Below, one piece after another: positions 1 through 8,530 of a stretch of DNA of 64,000 bases. Position 1 is the stretch's first letter. Each line of letters opens with the position of its first letter. This stretch comes from Maribacter forsetii DSM 18668 (GTDB taxonomy: Bacteria; Bacteroidota; Bacteroidia; Flavobacteriales; Flavobacteriaceae): assembly GCF_000744105.1 (NCBI RefSeq), contig NZ_JQLH01000001.1, positions 62,001 through 126,000 of the forward strand, given 5' to 3'. The notes beneath the pieces are model-generated. The model saw only the letters and a list, made by a program, of their open reading frames with translations, ran no database searches and was not told the DNA's origin. The position numbers and the translations under genes were made by a program.

Positions 1-840
1 GAAATAACCTATCAACGAGATCATGTAGATTTAAAAGTACCGACAATTACAGTTAAAAACCATACCTATTTGGCAAGCAATGATTCTCTTCAAGTGCATT
101 TTAAACATCTAATTCTTTCTGAGCCAAATTTAGAAATGTACAGAGATAAATCTAGATTAGAAGATTTCAGAAAAAAACCACTTTATGGCGAATTATTGCA
201 AAAACTGCCCTTTAAAGTGGCAATTGACTCCGTTTTTATTGAAAAAGGAACAATTATCTATGAAGAGGATATGCCCAACAATACCAAAGCCGGTGCGCTT
301 CATTTTAACGATTTAGATGTCTCTATCAGTAATTTATCTAATATGATTGCTGTAAAAGACCCGGTAAAAATTCAACTAGACGCTAATTTAATGGGCACTG
401 GCAAATTTCATTTAGACTGGCAGTTTAATGTGCACGACCCCCGTAACTCCTTTTTAATATCTGGGCGACTATCAAACTTAAAAACCGAAAGGCTAAATGA
501 GTTTTTGGTACCCAACCTAAGAACACAAACTACAGGTACCATTGATCAACTTTACTTTACCATTTCTGGTGATGAATACACCTCTACCGGGGAAATAAAA
601 ATGAGTTATGAAGATTTTAAGTTTCAAGTCTTGAACAAAGAACGAATTGCCGTTAAAAAAGTACTTTCTTTTATTGGAAATCTATTCGTGAACGATGGTT
701 CTAAAGCTGATGCGGAAGGATATAGATATGGTGACATTTCTGTAGAGCGCACCAAGCATAAATCTTTCTTCAATTATTTATGGATCAATCTTCAAGACGG
801 ACTTCTAAGTGTATTGACCGGTAATGGCAAAAAAGAATAA
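1..840 (+). CDS. C-terminal part of an AsmA-like / large envelope protein (partial)
   Basis: The reading frame is open from the first base of the window, so the true start lies upstream and only the last 279 residues are visible. The visible part has alternating short beta-strand-like stretches, phrases such as DSVFIEKGTIIYEE and LDVSISNLSN, and no membrane segment. This pattern resembles the C-terminal repeat region of flavobacterial AsmA/DUF748-like proteins, which span the periplasm and are thought to act in envelope lipid homeostasis. The family assignment is by style of sequence, not by a diagnostic motif. The gene ends 20 bp before a strong hairpin shared with the convergent lipoprotein gene. 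Confidence 0.6.
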   Translation, partial: EITYQRDHVDLKVPTITVKNHTYLASNDSLQVHFKHLILSEPNLEMYRDKSRLEDFRKKPLYGELLQKLPFKVAIDSVFIEKGTIIYEEDMPNNTKAGALHFNDLDVSISNLSNMIAVKDPVKIQLDANLMGTGKFHLDWQFNVHDPRNSFLISGRLSNLKTERLNEFLVPNLRTQTTGTIDQLYFTISGDEYTSTGEIKMSYEDFKFQVLNKERIAVKKVLSFIGNLFVNDGSKADAEGYRYGDISVERTKHKSFFNYLWINLQDGLLSVLTGNGKKE

Positions 841-860
841 GAACACTTTACAACTAAAAA

Positions 861-885
861 AGCCAGATAGTTAAACTATCTGGCT
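861..885. terminator. Bidirectional hairpin terminator
   Basis: A perfect 12-bp inverted repeat (AGCCAGATAGTT, one base, then its complement) lies between the convergent gene ends at 840 and 911, with A-rich sequence on the left and T-rich on the right. It can terminate both genes. Confidence 0.8.
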
Positions 886-910
886 TTAATTTTCATAGCA
901 AATTTATATT

Positions 911-1093
911 CTAGTTGTCATCAGTAGCATCTTCTACTGCGTCTTCAACTTCGTCAGCTCCATCTTCAATTTCATCTCCAACATCATCCATTCCCTCTTC
1001 AATTTTTTCTCCCGTAGTTTTTTCTTCTCTACAGCTTGTTGCAATGCTCATTGTTGCAAATGCAAAAACAATCATTAATAGTGACTTCTTCAT
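911..1093 (-). CDS. Small acidic lipoprotein
   Basis: This 60-residue protein has a lysine-containing start (MKKSLL), a hydrophobic stretch and a lipobox-like IATSC, so it is probably exported and lipidated at Cys21. The mature part is almost entirely acidic, with repeated E/D-rich EEGMDDVGDEIEDG-like units that predict one charged amphipathic helix. Similar tiny acidic lipoproteins are common in Flavobacteriia and have no known function. The opposite strand also has an open frame, but it is a serine-rich mirror of the acidic codons. The neighbouring terminator at 861 fits this strand. Confidence 0.75.
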   Translation of the reverse strand: MKKSLLMIVFAFATMSIATSCREEKTTGEKIEEGMDDVGDEIEDGADEVEDAVEDATDDN

Positions 1094-1366
1094 AATATAG
1101 TTTTAATAATTAGGTTAACATATTTATTGTTAGGCAGTGAGATTAACTTGTTAACATATAGTTTATCTTACCTCTCAAGACAAAAATGCTACAATTATGC
1201 AGAATGGTTTGGTTGTAAAAAAAAAAATCTTAACTCATCTACCCAAATACCCCAAATAATTTGAAAATCAACACTTTACTGTGTTTTATGTATTAATAAT
1301 GTGATTTTTTAGGGTGCATCACCTTTTAAAATTTACCTTATATTGTACCTATATTCTATTGTTTTA

Positions 1367-2413
1367 ATGAGCACAAAAAAGGAACTTAAGGAATTGAATG
1401 TGGTAGATGTGGTTAAAGATATCGCCCAAAGATTAGGTGTAAACTATAAGGAAGAAAATAATGAAATTTGTATGGATATACCCGAAGAAGCGGGTACCGG
1501 ACATATAAAAGCAATTAGTTTTTCTCACGGTGTCGGCATTATGGATGTTGATATTACGCTTAAGAAAGATGTCCGGTTTGTGTTAAACCAGTCTTTGGTT
1601 CAACCATTAGAAATTGTTTTTAATAGAGAAAAAACATTGCTACATGAGTTTGATGGTCAAGAAAAACAAACAGAAATTAAACATTTAGAAAGTGCTATTT
1701 TTTCATGTAACAGTAAATATGGTAATGTTCTCACCTTAAAAGCAAATGAACCCATGTGCTTTTTTAATCTTGAAATCAACAGAAAGCTATTTGAGGAGAA
1801 AATAGAATCGTTTCTACCTGAAATGGATGAAGATCTTGAAGGGCTTTTTAGAGATGTAAACGGCATTAACCTATTTTTTCATAAAGGCCATTACAGTTTG
1901 GATATCGCTAAATGCATTGAAGAAATTAACCAGACCGATGATCAGGGGTTTACCAAGAGTGTTTTTATAGAAGGTAAATGTTATGAAATATTGGCCCACC
2001 ATTTACGCCAGTATGTAGATGATGCCTCGCCAAGTGAAAAAAGAACCATATTAAGGCAATCAACAGTGATTAGAATTGAAGAGGCCGCCAATTTTATAGA
2101 TAACAATTTAGAACAGGCACCAGATATTCTTACACTTGCTAAAAAAGTTGGTCTAAATCAAAATACGCTTCAAAACGGATTTCAAAGTTTGTTTGGCTTA
2201 TCGGTTAAAGAATACACTCAAAACAAACGCATGGAAAAAGCCAGGCATTTGATGGAGAATACCACCTTAAACATTACTGAGATTACTTATAGAATTGGAA
2301 TAAATTCTAGAAGTTACTTTTCAAAATTATTCAAAAAACGCTATTCTATGTCTCCAAAACAGTACATGCAAAAACTCGATACTGCTAATAAAGGAGATAC
2401 TTCTAGTAGTTGA
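1367..2413 (+). CDS. AraC-type transcriptional regulator (first of two paralogues)
   Basis: The C-terminal 100 residues form an AraC-type double helix-turn-helix: the first HTH is around ILTLAKKVGLNQNTLQNGF, and the second shows ITEITYRIGINSRSYFSKLFKKRY followed by the usual SPKQY ending. The N-terminal about 230 residues are an unclassified sensor-like domain. I place the start at the ATG at 1367 (MSTKKEL); an upstream TTG at 1343 would add eight hydrophobic residues and is less likely. The next gene on the same strand (2584) is a divergent paralogue over the full length. The ligand and targets are unknown. Confidence 0.85.
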   Translation: MSTKKELKELNVVDVVKDIAQRLGVNYKEENNEICMDIPEEAGTGHIKAISFSHGVGIMDVDITLKKDVRFVLNQSLVQPLEIVFNREKTLLHEFDGQEKQTEIKHLESAIFSCNSKYGNVLTLKANEPMCFFNLEINRKLFEEKIESFLPEMDEDLEGLFRDVNGINLFFHKGHYSLDIAKCIEEINQTDDQGFTKSVFIEGKCYEILAHHLRQYVDDASPSEKRTILRQSTVIRIEEAANFIDNNLEQAPDILTLAKKVGLNQNTLQNGFQSLFGLSVKEYTQNKRMEKARHLMENTTLNITEITYRIGINSRSYFSKLFKKRYSMSPKQYMQKLDTANKGDTSSS

Positions 2414-2583
2414 AATTTGCCCTGAAACAGGCTGTTTACAAGCTTTTGATAACATAATTTAACATTTCTTACCTATTCAAATGTCCGCATTTGTGTCAAT
2501 TAACATTTCAAAAGTGTTAATGAAATTATCTATTTTCTAGTTTTTTTGTAATGTACAATTACCATTGTACATAAAAAGAAACA

Positions 2584-3621
2584 ATGAAAGAGTTAACCAT
2601 ACATAGTTCAAAGTCAGACGATATATTCACCCAATTGCAAACATGCATACAGGGAGAACTAAGAGAGGATTGGGGCGAAAGTGTGTTAACATTCAACAAT
2701 AATTACGGTAAAGGCACCTTGAGAACCATAGGTTTCAACTGGGGGGTATCTCTTATTGATTGCGATATTTTTCTTAATAAAGAAATAAGGATTGTTTTTG
2801 ACACCCAAGACTTAGCACCAATAGAATTTATTTTTATCACACAGGGCTATTTTGAGTATAGTGAAAACAATACCGATTCATTTACAAGGTTAGAACAATT
2901 TCAGAATACGATCATATCACATAAGAGTGACGCCAAAAAAACTTTTTTGTTTCCGAAGAACGAACACTTAAGAATCAATTTTATACGTATAAACCGTAAA
3001 GAGTATTTACAAAAGAAGAATAACAATGTCTCTCAATTAAATCAATTGTTGGTTTCATTATTCAATGATAGCAAAGGAGAAGCCGCTTTTAAACACGGTG
3101 GTAGTTTTAGCTTAAGAATTGCAGACGAAATTAAATTGCTTAACAATGTCGATGCTACTAGCGGTATGTTAAGGTCTCTGTCCCTTGAAGGCAGACTTTA
3201 CTTAATTCTATCGCTGCAGCTATTAGAACATAAAAATTTTGAAGAAAATATGAATTTACCTGAAGCTATTTCTAAAGAGGATATTCTTAAGATTCATAAG
3301 TTGACCACTTATATTTTAGAGCATATTTCCGACAATATTTCTATCTCCACTTTGAGTGCAGAATCTGGCTTAAGTCCAAAAAAACTACAATTAGGATTCA
3401 AAATCCTGTATTCTAAAACTGTAAACGAGTATGTTAGGCAATTGAAGCTAGAAATATCAAAAGATTACCTAAAAAATTCTGATTTATCGGTGTCAGAAAT
3501 CGTTTATGCAATCGGTATAAAAAGTAGAAGTTATTTTTCTAAGATATTCTTTGAAGCGTATGATATTCTCCCTACGGATTACAGGAAACATTTAAAGAAC
3601 AAAAATTCATCGCTTCGTTAA
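2584..3621 (+). CDS. AraC-type transcriptional regulator (second paralogue)
   Basis: This 345-residue protein is built like its upstream neighbour: an N-terminal domain of about 235 residues and a C-terminal AraC double HTH (LSAESGLSPKKLQLGF, then VSEIVYAIGIKSRSYFSKIF and the terminal PTDYRKH). Matching phrases in the N-terminal domains (GxGxIxxIxFxxGVxxxDxDIxL in both) show that the whole proteins are paralogous. The 170-bp gap between them suggests separate promoters. The stop codon overlaps by 3 bp the stop of the convergent gene at 3618. The role is unknown beyond DNA binding. Confidence 0.85.
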   Translation: MKELTIHSSKSDDIFTQLQTCIQGELREDWGESVLTFNNNYGKGTLRTIGFNWGVSLIDCDIFLNKEIRIVFDTQDLAPIEFIFITQGYFEYSENNTDSFTRLEQFQNTIISHKSDAKKTFLFPKNEHLRINFIRINRKEYLQKKNNNVSQLNQLLVSLFNDSKGEAAFKHGGSFSLRIADEIKLLNNVDATSGMLRSLSLEGRLYLILSLQLLEHKNFEENMNLPEAISKEDILKIHKLTTYILEHISDNISISTLSAESGLSPKKLQLGFKILYSKTVNEYVRQLKLEISKDYLKNSDLSVSEIVYAIGIKSRSYFSKIFFEAYDILPTDYRKHLKNKNSSLR

Positions 3622-4310
3622 CTTTCCGGATACTCATATGGCTTTAACATGCTATCATATGAAATGTCTTGATTAAATAAATTTTTGGCTATAGGCCTCA
3701 CGTCTAAACTTGTTTTGTGTGGCGGTTGTAACAGTTCTACCGCCCTTTCAACATTTGTACTGCCAGACAGCCATTCATATTTATCATCATGATCTATGAT
3801 GCTTGGCATATAATCTACGAGGTTTTGATAGTTTATAACCTCTTTTTCTAAAGGACCAGTAAGTAATGAACACGTTATAAACCCATCATCTAGAATGGTG
3901 TAAATGCCCGCTAAATATAAAATTCCCCCATTTTTACTACTTACGTGATACGGATAGATTTCTCCATTCTTTAAAACCGAAGTAAAGAACCCTGTTACCG
4001 GTATAATACACCTTCTATTTTTAAACGAATCATGATACCAGGTATCTGCCTTGATTTTTTGGGCAGGTATCGTCAAGGTATTGGTCAGTTTTTGAAATAA
4101 CTCCCAATCATCATTAAAACTACTTGGTAATAGCCCCCAAATTGCCAAAGAGACGGCTTCGGGTTCATCCATCGTTATAATAGGGATTGAAACTTCTGTT
4201 AAACCGCTGATAACGACCTGTGGTGTATATAGGTTTGGATACTTGAACAAAGCATTTACATCTCGCTCTATCTCCTTCATTTTTGCTGTATTCGAAATTT
4301 TAAAATACAT
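3618..4310 (-). CDS. SRAP-fold protein lacking the catalytic residues (HMCES/YedK-like pseudoenzyme)
   Basis: Length (230 aa) and conserved landmarks (AIWGLLP near 56-62, FKNRRCIIPVTGFF at 96-109, LYLAGIY at 131-137, YMPSIID at 167-173) match the SRAP family, whose active members (YedK, HMCES) crosslink to abasic sites in single-stranded DNA through Cys2. Here residue 2 is Tyr, the GFYEW glutamate is replaced (GFFTS, Thr110), the NARxET motif before the RRC block is gone, and there is no histidine in the segment before MPSII. No alternative start upstream restores an MC beginning. The fold should be kept but the usual abasic-site chemistry cannot be. It may bind DNA or regulate. It sits beside other DNA-protection genes. 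Confidence 0.8.
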   Translation of the reverse strand: MYFKISNTAKMKEIERDVNALFKYPNLYTPQVVISGLTEVSIPIITMDEPEAVSLAIWGLLPSSFNDDWELFQKLTNTLTIPAQKIKADTWYHDSFKNRRCIIPVTGFFTSVLKNGEIYPYHVSSKNGGILYLAGIYTILDDGFITCSLLTGPLEKEVINYQNLVDYMPSIIDHDDKYEWLSGSTNVERAVELLQPPHKTSLDVRPIAKNLFNQDISYDSMLKPYEYPES

Positions 4311-4452
4311 ATCAATCTTTTGCTTTAATCATAAAGTTCGCCAATTAGATGAAGCACTGTTATTGCATAAACAAAAAAAGATAACGCATTAAAAACAAGC
4401 CGTTTATTTCCCTATTATAGTTGTGGAAATCACTTAAGCTTAGAAATAAAAA

Positions 4453-4474
4453 AAGAGGCTTTTTACAGCCTCTT
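4453..4474 (-). terminator. Rho-independent terminator of the PA2169-type gene
   Basis: Read on the minus strand, an 8-bp perfect stem (AAGAGGCT/AGCCTCTT) with a 6-nt loop is followed by a run of T, 22 bp after the stop of the gene at 4497. Confidence 0.85.
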
Positions 4475-4496
4475 CATTTTCTGGTATAGCGTTTAC

Positions 4497-4946
4497 CTAT
4501 CTAATATCCTCTAACATTTTAATGTTTGAAAGCCCGCTTTTTATGGCTTCTTTTTGACTTTTTAAAATAGTAGCAGTTGTTGATGGTAAAGATGTGTCGC
4601 CTAGAACCTCTTCATACTCCTCAATAGCCGCTTTCTCTCCTCTAATTGCCTCTTCTAGCATTGACTCTGCATTATCTAAAGAGAATAGTGCTTTTACATC
4701 CATCCAAGCTCTATGCGCTTTTCCGGTAATACTATCTCCTTTATCGATTTCTTGACCAAAAGACATTATCTCTGCTTTTAGCTCGTGACCAAAATCATAA
4801 CGTTGCTTTGCCTTTGCTTCAAAAAATGATTTCAACTGAACATTTTCCGTATTTTCTGCCGCTTTTTTAAAGCCTTTTTCTGCATCATACGTTTTTTCTA
4901 AAAGTTCATTTAATTTTTCTCCTACTTCTTCTGTATATGTACTCAT
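4497..4946 (-). CDS. PA2169 family four-helix-bundle (ferritin-like, DUF2383) protein
   Basis: The 149-residue protein is all-helical by eye and carries the family pattern: an N-terminal helix (LNELLEKTYDAEKGFKKAAE), a central SFFEAKAKQRYDFGHEL helix and the AIRGEKAAIEEYEEVL helix with E/H residues spaced as in ferritin-like bundles. The family is widespread near stress genes; iron binding is plausible but not shown. It is preceded by a small membrane protein gene (4996) on the same strand and has a clear terminator, so the two may form a short operon. Confidence 0.85.
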   Translation of the reverse strand: MSTYTEEVGEKLNELLEKTYDAEKGFKKAAENTENVQLKSFFEAKAKQRYDFGHELKAEIMSFGQEIDKGDSITGKAHRAWMDVKALFSLDNAESMLEEAIRGEKAAIEEYEEVLGDTSLPSTTATILKSQKEAIKSGLSNIKMLEDIR

Positions 4947-4995
4947 TGTTTTCTATTTAAATGATGTGATTTTTATTTAAAGATGTCAATCACAA

Positions 4996-5244
4996 TTACA
5001 TCTTATAAAATTTATTTCTATGTTTAAAGTCTTGCAGTTTTCTTTTTAACTCACCTATATCTTTTGGTTTAGACTGGTCTGAATACATTAGAACATGGTC
5101 AACGTCTATATCACAAAACGCATCTTCATCTTCCAGTTCCAAATCATTCATGTTGTTTTTAATAGAATAATCCCTTAGTAATAAGCCGATAAAACCTAGA
5201 CCGATTATTATTGAAATATTTGCTATTAAATTTATCATCTGCAT
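4996..5244 (-). CDS. Small single-pass membrane protein, unknown function
   Basis: An 82-residue protein with one N-terminal hydrophobic helix (about residues 4-24, LIANISIIIGLGFIGLLL) and a charged cytoplasmic-looking tail (DLELEDEDAFCDID, then basic KRKLQDFKHRNKFYK). I do not recognise a family. It lies 49 bp upstream of the PA2169-type gene in the same direction, which suggests co-expression. An ATG two codons downstream could also serve as start. Confidence 0.6.
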   Translation of the reverse strand: MQMINLIANISIIIGLGFIGLLLRDYSIKNNMNDLELEDEDAFCDIDVDHVLMYSDQSKPKDIGELKRKLQDFKHRNKFYKM

Positions 5245-5505
5245 TGTTTTGAAGACAAATATAATTTTGAGAACAGGTACTTTTTGCCTTAATCCCCTTT
5301 AGCATTAACTCCTTTCAATTGGGTTAATATTCAGCGTATTAGAATTAAAAATAAAGTGCCCTTTTTACACAATAAATCATAAAATCATAGAACTTGCAGT
5401 ATAAATTTAGTTCTCATGTTTGTGCCCCGTTGTATGGTAATTTCCATCACTGGTTCTCCAAAAAACTAGAAGTGATGGAAAGCACAAACAAATATTAGAG
5501 TCAGC

Positions 5506-5718
5506 ATGATTAGAAAAGGTACAGTTGTAAAATGGTCTTGGGGTAATGGTACCGCAGAAGGTACTGTTGAGGAAACTTATACTTCAAAAACTACCAAAAC
5601 CATTAAAGGGAATGAAATCACCAGAAATGGTAATGATGATGACAAAGCACTTTACATCAAACAAGATGATGGAGATTATGTGCTAAAGAGCGAAAGTGAA
5701 GTCGAAAGAGCCGACTGA
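5506..5718 (+). CDS. HVA1/DUF2945 Tudor-like small protein
   Basis: A 70-residue protein matching the hypervirulence-associated (DUF2945) Tudor-like family: start MIRKGTVVKWSWGNGTAEG, a central TKTIKGNEITRNGNDDDKALYIKQDDGD and a lysine/serine end. In this family the KGxxVxWxWGxGxAxGxV motif is diagnostic. Function in bacteria is unknown; the members often sit with stress and DNA-protection genes, as here beside topoisomerase IB. It is convergent with the topoisomerase gene with a 10-bp gap. Confidence 0.85.
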   Translation: MIRKGTVVKWSWGNGTAEGTVEETYTSKTTKTIKGNEITRNGNDDDKALYIKQDDGDYVLKSESEVERAD

Positions 5719-5728
5719 ACAAATTGCA

Positions 5729-6805
5729 TTACTTCTTTTTAGATAAATTCAAAAGCGGATTAAAATCTGATATTAATTTAATCAATGCTTTTTCTGCCGC
5801 AGTTTGATATTCAGTTGAACTTGCCGCTTCTACCTCTTCAAAAATAGTATCCAATTCGTTTCTCTCATATTTGTTGACTACATAAGGGTGTACGTAATAT
5901 TTCTTACATACATTTCTGGTATTTCCCAAGGCTTTCGCTGTAGCGTCAAAAGCTTTAACAGTGTTCTTCTTTATTTGATTTTCTTCTATGGTAGGTTCAT
6001 TTTCCATCAACGATTCAAAAAATATAATGGTGCCAGACCAAGTTCTAAAATCTTTAGCGGTAAATAAATCTCCGCTAATATCTTGCAAATATTCATTTAC
6101 CATACCACTATCTACACTTGTTTTAGTACCGTCTTCATCAAAAAACTGAAAAAGGTCCCACCCTGGTATTTCTTCACATTGCAAAACCAATCTGCGTAAT
6201 TTTCTATTATTAAGGGTAATACTATGTTTCTTTCCTTTTTTACCTGTGAATTCAAATTTCAACTTATTCTTGCTCGTCTTTAAATGCCGTGTTCTTAAGG
6301 TAGACAATCCGTATGTTTTATTTCTTTTGGCATATTGCTGATTACCTATACGAATGTGTGTTTCTTCCATCAATCTAACAATTAACGCAAGTACTTTTTC
6401 TTTTGGCCACCCTTGTAACAGTAAATCTTCATCAACTTTTTGCCGAATTAAAGGTAACGCTTCACCAAATTGATGCATTCTTAAAAATTTGGTACGGTTT
6501 CTAACCCGTAACCATAGGTCATGATACCGGTATTGCAACCTATGCTTATCATCATAACCCACTGCTTGTAAATGTGCATTTGCAATAGATGCAATCTTAA
6601 CTTCTTGCCAAGCTGGTGGAATCACCAACTTTTTAATTCTAGATAGTTCAGACTTTTTACTAAGTGGCTTATTCTTTAATAAGTACTGAAATTCATTCTT
6701 TTCCTTTATCCGAAGTATTGAAAGTGCTTCTCTGCCTACATATTTTAATTGCATGTGTGCTGCTACATCATGTGGTTCACCTGCCAATAGTTCTGAATAA
6801 TTCAT
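5729..6805 (-). CDS. DNA topoisomerase IB (poxvirus/eukaryote type)
   Basis: A 358-residue type IB topoisomerase, which relaxes supercoils by a tyrosine-linked single-strand nick. Visible landmarks: the N-terminal IPPAWQEVKIA and LQAVGYDDKHRLQYRYH segment, the catalytic arginine region (RLMEETHIRIGNQQYAKRNKTYGLSTLR), the GKKGKKHSI beta hairpin, the AKDFRTWSGTI block, and the nucleophile Tyr304 in the NTRNVCKKYYVHP motif. All key blocks are present. In Bacteroidota this enzyme is an accessory, often stress-linked topoisomerase. It is transcribed toward the Tudor-like gene. Confidence 0.95.
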   Translation of the reverse strand: MNYSELLAGEPHDVAAHMQLKYVGREALSILRIKEKNEFQYLLKNKPLSKKSELSRIKKLVIPPAWQEVKIASIANAHLQAVGYDDKHRLQYRYHDLWLRVRNRTKFLRMHQFGEALPLIRQKVDEDLLLQGWPKEKVLALIVRLMEETHIRIGNQQYAKRNKTYGLSTLRTRHLKTSKNKLKFEFTGKKGKKHSITLNNRKLRRLVLQCEEIPGWDLFQFFDEDGTKTSVDSGMVNEYLQDISGDLFTAKDFRTWSGTIIFFESLMENEPTIEENQIKKNTVKAFDATAKALGNTRNVCKKYYVHPYVVNKYERNELDTIFEEVEAASSTEYQTAAEKALIKLISDFNPLLNLSKKK

Positions 6806-7067
6806 TACATGTTGATATAAAAATGATATAAATTCAAATTTTGTTTACCCTATTTTATTAAACGTGAAACAAAAATAATGCATAATACCGCTAAACCCGT
6901 ATGTTATTACACCATTTTATAACCCAAAACATATCTATTTGTACACCTTAATAGAATTAATTTCAATTTGATTGCGGTAGTATTTTTAGGATACGGAGTC
7001 TTTTTACTTTTAAAACTTCAATACCTTGCTACCTTACACATTACTACTGCTTATGAAAGGATCACCA

Positions 7068-7658
7068 ATGTTAATTTGCATACCAGACATAAGTGGATTT
7101 ACGGAGTTTATGAGTGAAACGGATTTTGAACTGAGTTCAAAAATAATTCCGGCACTATTGAACCAAATTATCTACACCAATAAAATAGGGCTTAAAGTTT
7201 CTGAAATAGAGGGCGATGCCGTTTTATTCTTTAAGACCGGTGAAATGCCCAGTCTAGAGGCACTTATTGAGCAATGCAGAATTTTCTATACTGAATTCTA
7301 TAAAGAGTTAGATGCCTTACGGGAGAAACACAAAAAAAATAAAGACGCTGCAGCCATACCTAAAATACTTGGCTTAAAAATTATACTTCATTATGGTAAG
7401 GAAATAGCCTTAACTAAAGTAGGCAACAGCATAAAACTTTTTGGAGAAGACCTTATTATTGCCCATAAACTTTTAAAGAACAAAATTAGAATGAGCGAAT
7501 ACTTGCTCTTTACCGAAGGTTTAACCAACTATTATAAAGAGAATAATTTAGACGAACAATTTGATTGGGGATCTCTTAAGCAGAACTCTACCGAATATGA
7601 CCATGTTGGAGAAATAAACTACTCTTATATTAATCTAAAACCATTGGTAAAAGAATAG
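7068..7658 (+). CDS. DUF2652 protein, class III nucleotide cyclase-like
   Basis: The start LICIPDISGFTEFM and the later EIEGDAVLFF resemble the two metal-binding aspartate motifs of class III nucleotide cyclases (D-I-x-G-F-T and G-D). The usual adenylate-selecting lysine four residues before the second Asp is Glu here, so ATP is not an obvious substrate. The rest is helical, ending in FDWGSLKQNS. I chose the ATG at 7068 because AAAGGA precedes it and family members start close to IPDISGFT; the ATG at 7053 is an alternative. Cyclase activity is an inference. It stands alone between divergent and parallel stress genes. Confidence 0.7.
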   Translation: MLICIPDISGFTEFMSETDFELSSKIIPALLNQIIYTNKIGLKVSEIEGDAVLFFKTGEMPSLEALIEQCRIFYTEFYKELDALREKHKKNKDAAAIPKILGLKIILHYGKEIALTKVGNSIKLFGEDLIIAHKLLKNKIRMSEYLLFTEGLTNYYKENNLDEQFDWGSLKQNSTEYDHVGEINYSYINLKPLVKE

Positions 7659-7734
7659 CTTGCCTTCAACGTTAAATATCGTTAAAGTGTTCATCTATAG
7701 CTTTTCTGAGTCAACCTAATACGGCTATTTTTGT

Positions 7735-7742
7735 TAAATTTG
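7735..7742 (+). promoter_or_regulatory. Probable -7 promoter element of dps
   Basis: TAAATTTG matches the Bacteroidota TAnnTTTG element and lies 26 bp before the dps start codon. A second match, TATTTTTG, lies nine bases upstream at 7726. Confidence 0.5.
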
Positions 7743-7768
7743 TGCTATAAACAATTAAACAAAATTTT

Positions 7769-8236
7769 ATGAGCTATTTAGATATTAAGTCAAAAGATAT
7801 TGAGCCAATTGTTGATGAATTAAACACGCTATTGGCAGATTATAATTTATACTATCAAAATTTAAGAGGGTATCACTGGAACGTGTCTGGAAAAAACTTT
7901 TTCGACCTTCATATTAAATTTGAAGAGTTATATACTGATGCAAGAATCAAAATTGACGAAATCGCTGAACGTATCTTAACGTTAAGACATAACCCAACAA
8001 GCGAGTTTTCAAAATATTTTGAAGTGTCTTCAATAAAAGAAACACCTTCTCTTATTTCTGATACCGAAATGGTAAAACATATTTTAGATCAGCACGAAAC
8101 ATTATTGAAGCAAATGAGCAAGGTGGTAAAAATTGCCGAAGCTGGTGGAGATGAAGGAACAATTGATATGATCGGTGGCTACATTGGCGAAATTGAAAAA
8201 GTAAGTTGGATGCTTGATGCCTGGACAAAGGAATAG
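7769..8236 (+). CDS. dps: Dps-family DNA-binding ferritin-like protein
   Basis: A 155-residue Dps protein, which forms a dodecamer that oxidises and stores iron and protects DNA. The inter-subunit ferroxidase ligands are visible: His36 in GYHWNV, His48 in FDLHIKFEELY, and Asp63 and Glu67 in KIDEIAERI. The end GEIEKVSWMLDAW is typical. There is no lysine-rich N-terminal tail, so DNA binding may be weak or indirect. The gene has its own probable promoter (7735) and a strong terminator (8261). Confidence 0.95.
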   Translation: MSYLDIKSKDIEPIVDELNTLLADYNLYYQNLRGYHWNVSGKNFFDLHIKFEELYTDARIKIDEIAERILTLRHNPTSEFSKYFEVSSIKETPSLISDTEMVKHILDQHETLLKQMSKVVKIAEAGGDEGTIDMIGGYIGEIEKVSWMLDAWTKE

Positions 8237-8260
8237 ATCTTATCTAACAAGAACATATAA

Positions 8261-8289
8261 AAAAGCACCTCATTAAATGAGGTGCTTTT
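8261..8289. terminator. Bidirectional hairpin terminator after dps
   Basis: A 14-bp perfect inverted repeat (AAAAGCACCTCATT and its complement around one base) with flanking A and T runs lies between the convergent dps (ends 8236) and DUF6327 (ends 8330) genes. Confidence 0.85.
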
Positions 8290-8329
8290 CTTATTTATAC
8301 AACTGTTATTACAGTGCTGAATAGTAATT

Positions 8330-8524
8330 CTATTTGACCACTTTGCGCACTAAATATAGCATACCGAATTTTTTGGCAGCAGAGATTGCAGTCGATACCC
8401 AATTGTACGGACTTAAATCTTGCTTCACGTCATTTTTTATGCCCTTTAGCTCCTCTAAAGCAATTTCACGCTCTAATTTTAAGCGTTTTAAATGAAACTC
8501 TACTTCCTCAAAATTTTTATACAT
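8330..8524 (-). CDS. DUF6327 family small protein
   Basis: A 64-residue protein starting MYKNFEEVEFHLKRLKLEREIALEE, a charged coiled-coil-like helix, followed by a short amphipathic C-terminal segment (AISAAKKFGMLYLVRK). It fits the DUF6327 family that regularly follows holin-like and YtxH genes in Flavobacteriia. It is the last gene of a three-gene operon, 6 bp after the holin-like gene. Function unknown; probably membrane-associated. Confidence 0.75.
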   Translation of the reverse strand: MYKNFEEVEFHLKRLKLEREIALEELKGIKNDVKQDLSPYNWVSTAISAAKKFGMLYLVRKVVK

Positions 8525-8530
8525 ATCTAT

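Noticed and set aside
915..1100. Serine-rich open frame on the plus strand opposite the small lipoprotein
   Set aside because: It is the low-complexity mirror of acidic codons; the minus-strand product has a signal peptide and lipobox.
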